Assembly: GCF_040954645.1 (NCBI RefSeq)
Contig: NC_092806.1
Coordinates: 130,719,151 to 130,783,150 of the forward strand
Length of the DNA stretch: 64,000 bases
Direction: 5' to 3'
From: Diabrotica undecimpunctata
Lineage: Eukaryota > Arthropoda > Insecta > Coleoptera > Chrysomelidae
The translations under genes were made by a program, and so were the position numbers. Below, one piece after another: positions 39,415-45,275 of this stretch. Numbering within the stretch: the first letter of the stretch is position 1; every line of letters begins with the position of its first letter. Below the pieces are notes generated by a model that was given only the letters and a program-made list of their open reading frames with translations, did not search any database and was not told the origin of the DNA.

Positions 39415-42400
39415 AATACACTTATTACAATCTCAAATCGAGTTTTAGCCAGAGTAATAATCTATGTATTAAAGCAAGCAAAAACAATGGAATGATCTTA
39501 TCATAGACATGCTATAATGATTTAGATATAGTGCGTAGACATGCACCTTCATGGTATTTTCGATTTGTTCTTTCAGGCTTTCAGGAATTATGTATCTGGG
39601 AGCTTTTCCAACTTTGTTCTTTTAAAATCATTTTAAATATATCAAGAAGAAACTTTTTAAATATATTTATATTTTTATATTTATATATTTATTTATATAT
39701 TTATAAAAATTTATAAATTGTGACGTGCAAGCATTTTTATATGAAAAATACTATAAATTAATATTTTTAACTTACAAATTCTTTATTTTCAGTTGTATTC
39801 TATTTACTGCCTGATCTCTACGGTGTGTTCTCATTCGGTGTTCCTATTTACATTTTCATAATAACTACAATGTTATGGAGAGCAATTGCAAGAGTACAAT
39901 TCTTTGAGGTAAGTACTTATAAAAAATCCTTAAAAAATTGACATTTATCCGGTAATTCTAAGAAATTCAAAAATAAAAGGGATTTGCTCTGTAATCAGTT
40001 ATTCTACGCGCTCTGTAGCTCAGTGGGTTGGCTAATGGCGACAGTCACTTCATTGTGAGTACTTGAATCGACCCTTACAAGCCAAAAATATTTCATACGT
40101 CTTGCGGCATTCAGGTAAAAAAGTTTTACATCTAGTTGATTGGTTTTTAAGTACCTAATACGATGAGAGATAAGGTGTCATATTTTTTTATAGTCACCGA
40201 TATGTTCAACTAATCTCTTTTGTACTGTTGTCTGTCATACTACTGTGTTAGTGAACTTCATCTTGATCTGAGCCATGTCTATTAGCTTCTTATTCTACTT
40301 CATGGGGATCGAATATTTTATTTTGGTATTAAAATTGCTCTTCTTCTTTTTCCAGTGTATGTAGTTTGTTTTCTTCGACTATTAAGCGCAGCAATCTTAT
40401 TCGTCTTCATGATGGTATATAGAGCTGTAACGAAATGTGATTAAGGTTTTTTAATTATTACAGGTAAAAGTGGCTCAGTTGGGAGGAGTATTTGACATTT
40501 TTATTTATAACTGTTTTCAGTTTCAGAATGTCTATACCTTTATGATAATTTTGATTAAAAAAAATTTATCGATTAAAAGTAACCGCAACATAGACTTGTT
40601 AAAATACCTTAGATTTGGTCATACAGCAATGTCACAAAACCATTCAAGATGGTGGTAGTGCACAGACACTATTCTGATGGTCTACTAGATCCGGCTTAAA
40701 CAGACTTGATCGTCAACGAATTGTAACAAGCAGTGGATCAACAAGACTTTTCTATCGCAAGTTATACTCAACTTCTACAGTCCAATAAAACAACGTTTAT
40801 TGCAGGGACCCTATAGGTGAACTGTGCTAACGAATATATCGATAAATGAACTGTTGATGAGGTAAGGGCTATGGCGGGGTTGTACGAGGGAGCAGACTTG
40901 ACTATAGTCGACCTCAATAACATGCTTAAGTGCCCCGTGGTCCTTGGATGCTCTGATAAATAGACTGTCGAAGCAATTATATCAGAAACCGCCCAAGGAA
41001 ACAAAATCATGATTTTGAAAAATAAAGTATTGACGGCTCCTTATGTTAAGGCCTATTACAGTGTTAAAAATATATTATTTAAGACGATCAGTGGCTTCGA
41101 TGGCTCCAACCAGAGTCCTGCAGGCGAACTTTCAGCATAAGTCAGCTTCAGTAGAACTTACTGCTGCTGGGAGATGGTTCGATGCAGTTTTGATACAAGA
41201 GCCCTGGGTTTTATCATTGTTATTAGCACTACAGCCTTTTATGATCCAAAGCCTGCTTTAGAAAATTCCTCATTCCTTCATATGATAATCCCACTACCAC
41301 CGAAAGATTGCAGCATAAATAACTACACAATGAAATAGTTACACGATAATTGATATAATAGTGGTCGATTAACGTGGTTAGAACTCAGATAAGATCTTTT
41401 GTTTAGACAATCAGCATATCTGTTTTGAACTTCTACCAAGTAAACTAAACTAAAGTAAACTCATAAAACAGACTGGGAACCTTATCAAGCATACCTAGAA
41501 TATGATTTAGGTAGAGTTAAACGGACAACAAGGCAGACACTGGACCTAGATAGATTTTATAACAGACGTCCCCAAAAAAATATCATTAAACAGCCTATAG
41601 TGTTCACTGCTCCAGTGCTCTCAATGTTGTACCGTGCATATCCAGTTTGTTGTAACCCTCTTCTATAACCTTCTTTCCCTAACTTTTATATGCCTGTAAT
41701 TTTTAATGCCACACCATTATGATTTTAGTCTACCTAACGGTATTTATTTTCTCTAATCTGTTCCACAGCATTTGTAATACCTGTTTTGGCTTTTAAAATA
41801 AGTTGTATCTCAAGTAAATATGTCATACTAGGGTATTGACCATGGACGTATAAAGATTTATACGTCCATGGTATTGACAGTAGTCACATCCTTAAGACAT
41901 TTGATCACGTTATTTTAGGACTTAGTCTTTAGAGTTCTAAAATCGACATTTTTGAGCTCCTTAATTTACCGTTTGCGGTTTACTTATAAATATATTTTTT
42001 ATATACGTAAATATATACTTTTTATATAAAATTGGTTATAGTTATAAGATATATAGTTATTATATATTTTCCTTTTAGGACCTGTGGACATGGAGTAAGC
42101 TTTGTACATGTGCTGGTGGAATCTTATTTGCACTATCTGATCTCCTTATCGGCATCGATAGATTCAAATTTAATATTGAATATGCACAAGTAAGTACGTC
42201 TACTAAGTCTGGATATGATATATTAGATAAGGTTTTACATCATAACCATTATCTCCTGAAATGAAATAAATTAAAATAAAATAATGATTTAAAGAAAAAT
42301 ATCAAACATGTGACATTTATAATGTTACAAGGAGTACCTACCCACTCCTCTAAATAGTAGATTCACCAATTTCCATCATATTGGCACCTGTTAAGGCTGT

Positions 42401-42658
42401 ATTTCTAATAGGTAGTCGAACAAATAAAGTAACGTTTTGTTTATGACTAATTTGTTGAATTTCTTGTTATTGTGAAATAAGTCTTATAAACATTTTATTA
42501 TTTTTTTTTTGATTATGTTTTTTTTTAATTGGGCATGTGATTTTTCTCTTTTTCAGGTATTAGTTATGTCAACGTATTACGCAGGCCAGTTTGGAATAGC
42601 TGTAAGTGTTGTCGATGCCACGGCTCCTATAAATCTTGAAAAAAATAAAAAGGCGTAA
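3157..42658 (+). CDS. TMEM86: TMEM86/YhhN-family lysoplasmalogenase-like membrane protein, six exons
   Basis: The coding sequence is join(3157..3177, 5053..5222, 30803..30996, 39793..39908, 42079..42189, 42557..42658): 714 nt, 237 residues plus stop. All five introns are GT-AG and the donors are close to GTAAGT; phases (0,2,1,0,0) match exactly. Visible family landmarks are GPKLVPFFK (residues 12-20), GDALLVW (81-87), the FALSDLLIG segment (184-192) and STYYAGQ (209-215). These line up in order with vertebrate TMEM86A/B, which are also about 230-240 residues. The protein is hydrophobic throughout, as expected for a multi-pass ER membrane protein. Family members cleave the vinyl-ether bond of lysoplasmalogens to give a fatty aldehyde and a glycerophospho-base. 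The reading frame has no break, so the gene looks functional. Which paralogue (A or B) it corresponds to, and its activity here, are inference. Confidence 0.93.
3790..4225 (-). pseudogene. LINE reverse-transcriptase relic in intron 1
   Basis: Read on the minus strand, this stretch gives degraded pieces of a non-LTR retrotransposon RT: a GFRSG-like finger motif, a [15 protein letters not shown] catalytic block near 4100, and a RYVDDI-like version of the YADD box near 3815. Several frame changes and stops break it. It belongs to the same broad group as the LINEs at 13.0-14.1 and 24.4-26.4 kb. Confidence 0.7.
4290..4740 (-). pseudogene. Penelope-like element GIY-YIG endonuclease fragment
   Basis: On the minus strand, translated pieces give [17 protein letters not shown], then [17 protein letters not shown], then [13 protein letters not shown]. 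These match the order of a GIY-YIG domain as found at the C-terminus of Penelope-like retroelements: the YIG core with a following Gln-Thr-Asn, the ..EH helix, the TGH.I.F block and the RE..EIEK helix. Frame changes separate the pieces. A 64-codon open tail (4480-4286) continues past the domain. The RT half is missing. Confidence 0.65.
5053..5222 (+). CDS. TMEM86: TMEM86-like exon 2
   Basis: A pyrimidine-rich tract ending TTTGTTTCAG precedes the exon and GTAAGT follows it. It encodes residues 8-63 plus two bases of codon 64. It contains the family signature GPKLVPFFK followed by the first membrane segments ([12 protein letters not shown] and [14 protein letters not shown]). A TAA in this frame lies just past the donor, so splicing is required. 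Confidence 0.93.
5393..5539. repeat. (TA)n microsatellite, interrupted
   Basis: About 147 bp of alternating TA with a few TG/AC interruptions. It produces Tyr-Ile repeats in both strands, which are not genes. Confidence 0.95.
5640..6058 (+). pseudogene. LINE 3'-end fragment (post-RT domain)
   Basis: The plus strand encodes the C-terminal end of a LINE polyprotein: [20 protein letters not shown], then an open 69-codon stretch starting [20 protein letters not shown] that continues through the GRRGVGRR-like and NIRTWTG blocks. It ends in a stop at 6054-6056. The upstream RT is absent, as expected for a 5'-truncated copy. Confidence 0.75.
6060..7385. other. AT-rich intronic stretch, nothing recognised
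   Basis: No open frame longer than about 60 codons has a recognisable motif, and no obvious inverted or tandem repeats are visible. Confidence 0.4.
7392..7950. mobile_element. PIF/Harbinger-like MITE, 559 bp
   Basis: The ends are imperfect inverted repeats. The left reads AGGCGGGTACACATTTGCGA and the right, reverse-complemented, AGGTGGGTACACATATGCGA; the match continues for about 30 bp. A TTA trinucleotide flanks each end (7389-7391 and 7951-7953), the duplication type of PIF/Harbinger elements. There is no transposase. A separate hairpin lies inside at 7675-7722. The superfamily call rests on the TTA duplication only. Confidence 0.65.
7675..7722. repeat. Hairpin with GACGTATAAA arms
   Basis: GGACGTATAAATAAAGAT and its inverted partner ATCTTTATTTATACGTCG form a near-perfect hairpin with a loop of a few bases. 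A similar palindrome occurs at 41843-41871. Confidence 0.7.
8320..10465. mobile_element. 2.1-kb palindromic (foldback) element
   Basis: The left half (8320-9440) and right half (9540-10465) are inverted copies with indels. Examples are AACTTGCTCTATTAAGGATG at 8778 against the TAGAGCAAGTTC block at 9960, and the outer ends ACCAGTCTGG and CCAGACTGGG. The centre is a (TA)n run. It is the same family as the repeat at 1-1130. No protein-coding capacity is visible, so it is a non-autonomous foldback type or a head-to-head pair of one repeat. Confidence 0.75.
9442..9494. repeat. (TA)n microsatellite at the palindrome centre
   Basis: An uninterrupted TA run of about 53 bp lies at the symmetry centre of the foldback element. 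A C-rich run (9380-9415) lies just before it. Confidence 0.95.
10470..11580. other. AT-rich intronic stretch, nothing recognised
   Basis: The region is A- and T-run rich. Minus-strand open stretches at 10867-11281 have no recognisable motif. Confidence 0.4.
11595..11740. repeat. Paired GTTTACACxTATCCAGTAG direct repeats (possible transposon end)
   Basis: GTTTACACGTATCCAGTAG and GTTTACACCTATCCAGTAG occur about 70 bp apart. Each is followed by a TCTCACT-containing block. A related inverted sequence with CAGCGCTG and GTAAACAC lies near 12930-13010. This pattern suggests the subterminal region of a DNA element spanning about 11.6-13.0 kb, but I cannot fix boundaries. Confidence 0.35.
11934..12190 (-). 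pseudogene. LINE 3'-end fragment
   Basis: The minus strand encodes the tail [16 protein letters not shown] block, then [29 protein letters not shown] and a final VANLLRGYG. It is the same post-RT domain as at 5847-6056. The 68-codon open part is intact to its stop. Confidence 0.75.
12295..12510 (+). pseudogene. LINE 3'-end fragment, second family
   Basis: The plus strand reads [20 protein letters not shown], then [19 protein letters not shown]. This is the C-terminal end typical of another LINE group (VxxWxRxRRxEWxxHVxRM, then [15 protein letters not shown]). One in-frame stop separates the two blocks. A related copy lies at 61640-61925. Confidence 0.6.
13020..14110 (-). pseudogene. 5'-truncated LINE: RT domain plus C-terminal domain, one frameshift
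   Basis: Two overlapping minus-strand frames (14109-13576 and 13663-13154) make one RT. The first holds the finger motif [14 protein letters not shown], the [14 protein letters not shown] catalytic block and [17 protein letters not shown]. The second holds [11 protein letters not shown] (the YADD box), the thumb, and the [15 protein letters not shown] to [13 protein letters not shown] region. A frame change near 13600-13660 joins them. A stop follows GVEYGL, with decayed tail sequence to about 13020. The endonuclease is missing. It is dead but relatively well preserved. Confidence 0.88.
14285..14400 (+). pseudogene. Jockey/R1-type LINE tail fragment
   Basis: The plus strand reads [20 protein letters not shown] followed by CEQCNCVI. 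The RLRxGHTxxTH then CxxC pattern is that of the region after RNase H or RT in Jockey- and I-type non-LTR elements. It is only about 38 codons long. Confidence 0.6.
14420..15600. other. AT-rich intronic stretch, nothing recognised
   Basis: No motif-bearing open frame and no clear repeats are visible. Confidence 0.4.
15608..15961 (-). pseudogene. LINE B, 3' half (continues at 26383)
   Basis: The minus strand reads [34 protein letters not shown], then [11 protein letters not shown] and [10 protein letters not shown], the C-terminal domain of a LINE. It is the direct continuation of the segment at 26780-26383. The sequence SILYEL there joins LKVSKRL here in frame once LINE A and one copy of the TTAGCTCAT duplication (15953-15961 and 26374-26382) are removed. 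One frame break lies near 15830. Confidence 0.8.
15992..16325 (-). pseudogene. LINE A polyprotein, C-terminal end
   Basis: This continues the 24.4-26.4 kb piece: LFYGCET there is followed here by [20 protein letters not shown], then an in-frame TGA where a Trp codon is expected (RMLRIP, stop near 16241). After that come [40 protein letters not shown] and a final stop. Both open stretches are in one frame, so only the nonsense change breaks this part. Confidence 0.85.
16326..17434 (-). repeat. LTR 1 (3' LTR in element orientation), 1109 bp
   Basis: It starts TGTAACGC and ends GGTTACA on the plus strand, so the element ends are the usual TG...CA with 6-bp inverted termini. The same 1109 bp recur at 21679-22787. 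A 72-codon open frame at 16522-16740 is repeated in both copies but shows no protein family and is probably chance. Confidence 0.88.
17435..21657 (-). other. Internal region of the LTR element, non-coding
   Basis: On the minus strand, a purine-rich run GTGGGGAGGGCTG directly precedes LTR 1 (17435-17447) and serves as the polypurine tract. The remainder has no RT, protease, integrase or gag motif that I can find in any frame. It includes a 58-bp block repeated with a 113-bp period (17961-18018 and 18074-18130) and a tandem GGTCAACTTCGGGTAG pair near 18393-18428. Confidence 0.75.
21658..21675 (-). promoter_or_regulatory. Primer binding site, complementary to tRNA-Lys(CUU)
   Basis: On the minus strand, three bases after the end of LTR 2, the sequence is TGGCGCCCAACGTGGGGC. 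This is an 18-nt match to the 3' end of animal tRNA-Lys(CUU) including CCA, as I know that tRNA. It fixes the element's orientation. Confidence 0.88.
21679..22787 (-). repeat. LTR 2 (5' LTR in element orientation), 1109 bp
   Basis: A copy of LTR 1 offset by 5353 bp, followed on the element strand by the primer site. No difference from LTR 1 was noticed by eye, including over the repeated 72-codon frame. Confidence 0.88.
22788..23893 (-). repeat. Second copy of the 3' internal tail
   Basis: This repeats 17435-18541 and begins with the same polypurine tract, showing that LTR 2 also served as the 3' LTR of another unit. It ends abruptly at GAATGGCT, where it joins LTR 3 through a GCT overlap. 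Confidence 0.85.
23892..24389 (-). repeat. LTR 3, partial (first 498 bp on the element strand)
   Basis: It matches 22290-22787 and ends in GGTTACA next to the GGTT duplication. It has at least one difference from LTRs 1 and 2 (GAGACCC instead of GAGATCC near 24123). The rest of this LTR and the first part of its internal region are deleted. Confidence 0.85.
24390..26373 (-). pseudogene. LINE A polyprotein, endonuclease to RT part
   Basis: On the minus strand, the end of an EEP endonuclease ([20 protein letters not shown], then SDHTLL) leads into a helical linker (25945-25619) and an [62 protein letters not shown], then [11 protein letters not shown]. The C-terminal part runs to LFYGCET, where the LTR element interrupts it. 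Breaks I can see are an in-frame stop at 26180, a frame change near 25619 and a stop near 24840. The catalytic YADD is intact. The remainder lies at 16325-15992. Confidence 0.88.
26383..26780 (-). pseudogene. LINE B, 5' piece (post-RT region)
   Basis: On the minus strand: [20 protein letters not shown], a GCEYWTL block, then [20 protein letters not shown] and DNSILYEL. This is the segment after the RT of a LINE, ending exactly at the LINE A insertion point. The same family occurs at 36815-37600. An open frame here reads on into LINE A, so the 137-codon ORF is a chimera of two elements. Confidence 0.78.
26800..28590 (-). pseudogene. LINE C: linker, RT and C-terminal region, multiply broken
   Basis: On the minus strand, a helical linker ([20 protein letters not shown] near 28400) leads to RT pieces with [19 protein letters not shown] near 27660, GGVRQGC near 27520 and [11 protein letters not shown] near 27400. 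Then come [18 protein letters not shown] and [20 protein letters not shown] (27202-26777) and [13 protein letters not shown]. The same group as LINE A, but with many frame changes. The last part of the C-terminal domain is missing at the junction with LINE B. Confidence 0.82.
28892..28966. repeat. (TA)n microsatellite
   Basis: TA dinucleotide run of about 75 bp with one C interruption. Confidence 0.95.
28967..30290 (+). other. Possible solo LTR or LTR-like sequence
   Basis: This stretch contains a TATA-like GTATAAATAC near 29535. Downstream lies a run of AGTTAGTTAGAG and TTCAGTTAGTAAG motifs, of the kind seen at insect LTR transcription starts, and AATAAAG lies near 30215. No coding potential is visible. 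Boundaries and target duplication are not resolved, so the call is tentative. Confidence 0.3.
30803..30996 (+). CDS. TMEM86: TMEM86-like exon 3
   Basis: The exon follows a T-rich tract ending TTTGTTTCAG and ends before GTAAGT. It completes codon 64 and encodes up to residue 128. It holds the conserved CIGDALLVW stretch and [17 protein letters not shown], which matches the family pattern of GD..L.W, then G...F...H..Y..AFG. It lies 25.6 kb downstream of exon 2. Confidence 0.94.
31265..32104 (-). pseudogene. R2/R4-type LINE C-terminus with restriction-like endonuclease region
   Basis: This minus-strand open frame of 227 codons reads [18 protein letters not shown], a zinc-knuckle-like motif, then an [14 protein letters not shown] block and [10 protein letters not shown]. 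The last looks like the catalytic Asp region (PD..K-type) of the restriction-like endonuclease found after the RT in R2, R4 and Dong elements. A TGA at 31422-31424 interrupts it where a Trp codon would fit; the same frame then stays open to a stop at 31265-31267. The expected His of the CCHC knuckle is Asn. The RT part is absent. Confidence 0.75.
32105..33245. mobile_element. 1.1-kb palindromic (foldback) element
   Basis: The two halves are diverged inverted copies around a centre near 32765. Outer ends pair GTTTACATGGAG with GTAAACACTTTTACTCCCGG (reverse complement of 33210-33232). Further in, TCTCAGAAACAACACTTGAAG at 32298 pairs with TCACAGAAACAACGATTGAAG from 33066-33086. Near the centre, CAATGTGAGGCATTTGAAGT pairs with AAATGTGAAGCATTTGAAAT. 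There is no coding capacity. It resembles the 8.3-10.5 kb element in form but not in sequence. Confidence 0.72.
33250..34180. other. AT-rich intronic stretch, nothing recognised
   Basis: No motif-bearing frame was found and no repeat partner is obvious. Confidence 0.4.
34195..35292 (-). mobile_element. Young 5'-truncated Jockey-like LINE with 13-bp target duplication
   Basis: TATGCTTTTCTAG flanks both ends (34182-34194 and 35293-35305). The element ends in a 13-base poly(A) tail on the minus strand (34195-34207) after a short 3' UTR. The 5' truncation falls inside the RT. The perfect duplication and the intact frame indicate a recent insertion by target-primed reverse transcription. Confidence 0.9.
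34394..35287 (-). CDS. Jockey-like reverse transcriptase, C-terminal 297 codons, open
   Basis: The minus-strand frame is uninterrupted to its natural stop. Motifs in order are [20 protein letters not shown] (residues 42-61), [10 protein letters not shown] (the FADD catalytic box, about 73-82), [11 protein letters not shown] and [15 protein letters not shown] (the thumb and following region). [12 protein letters not shown] follows, then a C-terminal helical part ending KPFELV. The palm's first catalytic Asp and everything upstream are lost by 5' truncation, so it cannot act alone. The first Met is internal to the ancestral protein and is not a true start. Confidence 0.88.
   Translation of the reverse strand: MIHKLKSFMPKQYSNILQSYLANRHFRVKQEDAYTDLKDIEAGIPQGSVLGPVLYLIYTCDIPELEDDTIATFADDTALLAVSETVEEDTEKLQNSINKIHEWTKKWKIKLNENKSVHINFTNKRINNIPIRINDVQVPIATSAKYLGITLDAKLRWKAHVKKKREELGIRYKKMYWLMGRHSSLSINNKLLIYKQILRPVWTYGCQLWGCAKPSNIKVIQIFQNKVLRNIVDAPWYVRNNDLHRDLKMEDVNQIIKKFAWSHEQRLHHHVNVEAIQLLDNTNLERRLKRTKPFELV
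35310..35770. other. Short AT-rich stretch with GGGGTAAGTGTGAC-like motifs
   Basis: It contains TTTGGGGTAAGTGTGACAAT near 35625 and TTTGGGGCAAGTGTAAA near 35673. They are just outside the pogo coding remnant and may be what is left of its subterminal repeats. No matching right end was found. Confidence 0.3.
35779..38560 (-). pseudogene. Pogo-superfamily (Tigger-like) transposase, dead, split by a LINE
   Basis: In minus-strand order: a psq-type HTH ([14 protein letters not shown]) and a DNA-binding region ending [12 protein letters not shown] (38550-38173); then WNMVETS, where the family has WNLDETS, so the first catalytic Asp is Val. Next come [29 protein letters not shown] (second Asp present) and [12 protein letters not shown] (third Asp present). 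The LINE at 36815-37600 follows, then [28 protein letters not shown] and an acidic, Lys/Glu-rich tail to 35779. At least three frame changes occur around 37.8-38.2 kb. Length and order fit Tigger-like transposases of DNA transposons. Confidence 0.85.
36815..37600 (-). mobile_element. 5'-truncated LINE inserted in the pogo transposase
   Basis: The insertion is flanked by AGACTT (36809-36814 and 37601-37606). It interrupts the transposase between TVFKS and LKDAW, which rejoin in frame without it. The 3' end is an AAGAAGAAG-type tail. A 221-codon open frame (37530-36865) carries [12 protein letters not shown], a [14 protein letters not shown] block, [44 protein letters not shown] and [11 protein letters not shown]. 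It is the same family as LINE B and its frame is still open to the stop. Confidence 0.85.
38520..38710 (-). other. Unplaced transposase-like protein fragment
   Basis: The minus strand encodes [20 protein letters not shown], then [13 protein letters not shown] and an [11 protein letters not shown] block. The pattern W..xVSxGGLxxP is reminiscent of the C-terminal region of P-element/THAP-type transposases, but I cannot confirm it. It abuts the pogo N-terminus. Confidence 0.25.
39184..39239. repeat. (TA)n microsatellite
   Basis: TA run of about 56 bp. With the next array it flanks a 106-bp unique segment. Confidence 0.95.
39346..39411. repeat. (TA)n microsatellite
   Basis: TA run of about 66 bp, only 106 bp from the previous array. 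Confidence 0.95.
39793..39908 (+). CDS. TMEM86: TMEM86-like exon 4
   Basis: The acceptor is TTTATTTTCAG and the donor is GTAAGT. It encodes residues 129-167, hydrophobic except for the conserved [10 protein letters not shown] patch, which corresponds to the GWRAMA loop of vertebrate homologues. It enters in phase 1 and leaves in phase 0. Confidence 0.92.
40011..40150 (+). repeat. tRNA-derived SINE head (or tRNA pseudogene)
   Basis: It starts GCGCTCTGTAGCTCAGTGGG, with a good pol III A box (TAGCTCAGTGG). A diverged B-box region (ACTTGAATCGAC) follows about 45 bp later. It lacks a foldable acceptor stem and intact anticodon arm, so it is not a working tRNA. A SINE body would lie downstream; no matching second copy exists in the window. 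Confidence 0.45.
41040..41600 (+). pseudogene. LINE endonuclease fragment (Jockey/R1 type)
   Basis: The plus strand reads [20 protein letters not shown], then [12 protein letters not shown]. This is the start of an EEP endonuclease (the LQxNxxxxxxA..L block and the catalytic Glu of IQEPW). Later pieces ([15 protein letters not shown] near 41490) fit the endonuclease-RT linker. It is broken by many frame changes. Confidence 0.6.
41843..41871. repeat. Palindrome CATGGACGTATAAA ... TTTATACGTCCATG
   Basis: A 14-bp perfect inverted repeat with a one-base centre. The core is shared with the hairpin at 7675-7722, and a single half-site TTTATACGTC occurs near 58142. Confidence 0.75.
42079..42189 (+). 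CDS. TMEM86: TMEM86-like exon 5
   Basis: The exon has 37 codons (residues 168-204) after CCTTTTAG and before GTAAGT. It carries [13 protein letters not shown], matching the family motif FxxSD with a following basic-aromatic pair. Codon phase is 0 at both ends. Confidence 0.92.
42557..42658 (+). CDS. TMEM86: TMEM86-like exon 6 with stop codon
   Basis: The exon follows CTTTTTCAG and encodes residues 205-237, ending in TAA at 42656-42658. It contains MSTYYAGQ, matching the family's STYYxAQ, followed by a lysine-rich tail (NLEKNKKA). A lysine-rich C-terminus would suit an ER-resident membrane protein; that reading is inference. Confidence 0.92.
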   Translation, partial: VLVMSTYYAGQFGIAVSVVDATAPINLEKNKKA

Positions 42659-42912
42659 TGTGTGCAACTACTTACTGGGATAATTAGCTCAAGATTTAGG
42701 CCAAATATATAAAATATAATTTAAGTAAAATGAATATTAGAAAAGTTGCATCTACTAGAATTCGATATATTAGAAAGTTATTTGATAAAGAATGATCAAA
42801 CTGACTGTTGTCAATTTTTAGTTTCATATATAATTTATATTTTGTACTATTTTTAACATAGTTACAAAAAACATAGTTACTATAGGAACAAAAATATCAA
42901 ACGAAAAGTGCC

Positions 42913-42918
42913 AATAAA
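42913..42918 (+). terminator. AATAAA polyadenylation signal of the TMEM86-like gene
   Basis: This is the first AATAAA after the stop codon, about 255 bases downstream. It gives a plausible short 3' UTR. The assignment rests on position only. Confidence 0.55.
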
Positions 42919-43259
42919 TCTTTACAAACCTATGAAATATCAATGTTTGTTTGTCTTAGTGGCGGGATAAGGGCCCCGGTGCACTATCTGGTAGGGAATG
43001 CAATTATAAGTGTTATTATGATGAGATATTGTTACGTAGAACTCTTATAAAATTTTTGCCTTTTTTTATTGTGTAACATCAATGCTGGGCTCTTGCTTCA
43101 TACATTGGATACTTTTTAAGGGCGTAATTTCATCATATGCGTTTTCTATCACGTTAAGTTTTGGATTAGATATTGCATACTACATACAGCGCCAAAATCG
43201 GCAACATTGCCTCTCAGATCTACTTAATTATAATTCTCCGATCCCGTCCGACACCTAAA

Positions 43260-43985
43260 CAGGAAACAAGAAAACCATTTAGTAACACATAACAATATAC
43301 TTCATCTAATTTACTTACCGTTGCACGTCATCCACGTCATAGCCCGTGAGGTCACATGATACCAACACGAAATATTTAGGCGGTAGGTGTGTTTCTTTTT
43401 AGAACCACTTTGCCGAGTACACTGGCATTACTGTTACTAGACATATTTTATGATATACGCATAGAAATAATATTTAAAGATTTCTATTAATGTTAACTTA
43501 AATAAAAAAGAAATACACAATAATATGTTTCATTTAATTTGTATAAATGCATTATAAAGCGTTTTTATCAACAACATTTGTTCATAACACACTGTAACTG
43601 TAATCGAACGAAGGTTATATTTTGGCATAAATTGGTAACACTTATTTGACAGTTGCGGTGTTGACACTTTTTGTACTTTAATATTTTGAATGTGAAAGTG
43701 AATACCTCTTGTTTTATATTTTTACCTATTTAATAAAATCTGTTCTTTTTAGAACAAAATTGGTGTGTTTTATTTAAAAAATGTCACGTAAGAATTTAAA
43801 TAGTCGTTGTAAAGAGATGGTAGCTCTTTTGCAATAATTATGTGACCTATTTGTTTTAAAATGGATTCAGGATTTTTTTATACTTTGGCAACTATGTCAA
43901 CTTCGATCTCTGTCAATGATAATGACGTGCAACGGTAAGTAAATTAGATGGACTGTACATGGGAGACACACCTCCGTCCGTTGAT
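43260..43985. mobile_element. MITE-like segment with perfect 29-bp inverted repeats
   Basis: The 29 bases at 43303-43331 (beginning CATCTAATTTACTTACCG) recur exactly inverted at 43922-43950. A shorter pair (GAGGTCACATGAT and ATTATGTGACCTAT) lies further inside. There is no coding capacity. The true ends are not resolved. Confidence 0.5.
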
Positions 43986-44209
43986 TTTTGTTTTCATTAC
44001 TTATTCTCATTTCTTATAATATAAACTTAAACCTCTTATAATATAAACTCGATAAAAATACACTGACCTTTATACTGCTATGCATTTGTATCGGTTTTTA
44101 ATAATGTGAACAATGTTTTGTGGTTGAATTAAAAATAAAAGCGTAAGGTACAACAAAAAATATACTCTTATTGAAAATAAAAAATAATTCCTAATAAAAT
44201 AAGAAATAA

Positions 44210-45275
44210 TTCTTTATGCCCTACAGAAATGATTCAAATATTTGAACTTCTACGGCTGAACAGTATCCCAATCTGTCATAAAAACTTCTGCTGACAGATG
44301 AAAGAGTCTTCTCTTATTCGGTTTTTTAATTCATCCAAATTTTGGGCTCTAGCCTCAGGATGATCATAGATGGTGCTTTGGTGCAACAATGTCCCTAAAA
44401 AAAAGAAGTTTATGGGTGTAACATCTGAAGATCCCGCAGGCTACTTAATATCACCTGTTCCACTGATAACTCGATTCGGGAAAGTATTGTTTAAGTACTC
44501 CCTAATTATTCGAGCGTTTTGAACTGAACAGCCATCTTGATGAAATCAAATATTCTTCAGATTTACATCAGGAAGATTGAGAATAGCGGGAAGAACATGA
44601 TTTTGTAACAAATCGAGATATACTCTACTATTCAAGTTGCCCTCAATAAAAAATGGACCTATTATGTGGTCTCCTAAAATGTCAGTCCAGACGTTAACTT
44701 TTTGAGGTCGTTGAGTTCGGTAAACAACTCTTGTTGTAAAAACCAATACCTCGTAATGGAAGGATTGTGTCTCCCTACTAACGAAACAGAAGATTCCTCA
44801 GTGAATTAAATGTTTTTAATAAAATTGAGTTCAACATTAGCCTTCGTTATTAGAGTTTCATAAAACTCCATTCTTCAAAAGTAGTCGTCTAGATAAAGCT
44901 GCTACGTTTTCGAATATTTAAAATTCTTGTAACCGTGCTTTTTTCATACTTTCGTTACAGTAACATCGCTAACATCTAACTCTCTAGCAAGGCTTCTACT
45001 TAAACGTGTTGAATTTACCTCAATTGCTGCACAAATTCCCGGTATTCTCTGTACTCAAATTTTTCAGGTGACACTTCTTAAGCGTTACATTTTCTACAAT
45101 TTTTGAGACAATAACAACTCTCAAAATTTTTAACAATAATATGAATTCTGTATGCAAGGAATTGGTCTCCCCTCAAAAAACACAGAAAATAAATGTACAC
45201 ACTGTTGTCCAGAATTACCACCATAAAACCTTTTTATTATTTGAACCTTTTCTGCGGGCATATAAAGAGACATTT
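44210..45275 (-). pseudogene. Tc1/mariner transposase relic 1
   Basis: On the minus strand, from the N-terminus near 45272 (MSLYMPAEKVQIIKRFYGGN) through a second HTH (DVTVTKV region) to RTQRPQKVNVWTDILGDHII and GPFFIEGNLNSRVYLDLLQN. Then FHQDGCSVQNARII carries the second catalytic Asp, followed by a degraded NFFFLGTLL end. It is broken by many stops and frame changes. The overall extent fits a full-length mariner-type transposase of about 340 residues. Terminal repeats were not found. Confidence 0.78.

Noticed and set aside
40011..40085. Functional tRNA gene
   Set aside because: Only the A box is good. The acceptor and anticodon arms do not fold and the B box is diverged, so a SINE head is more likely.
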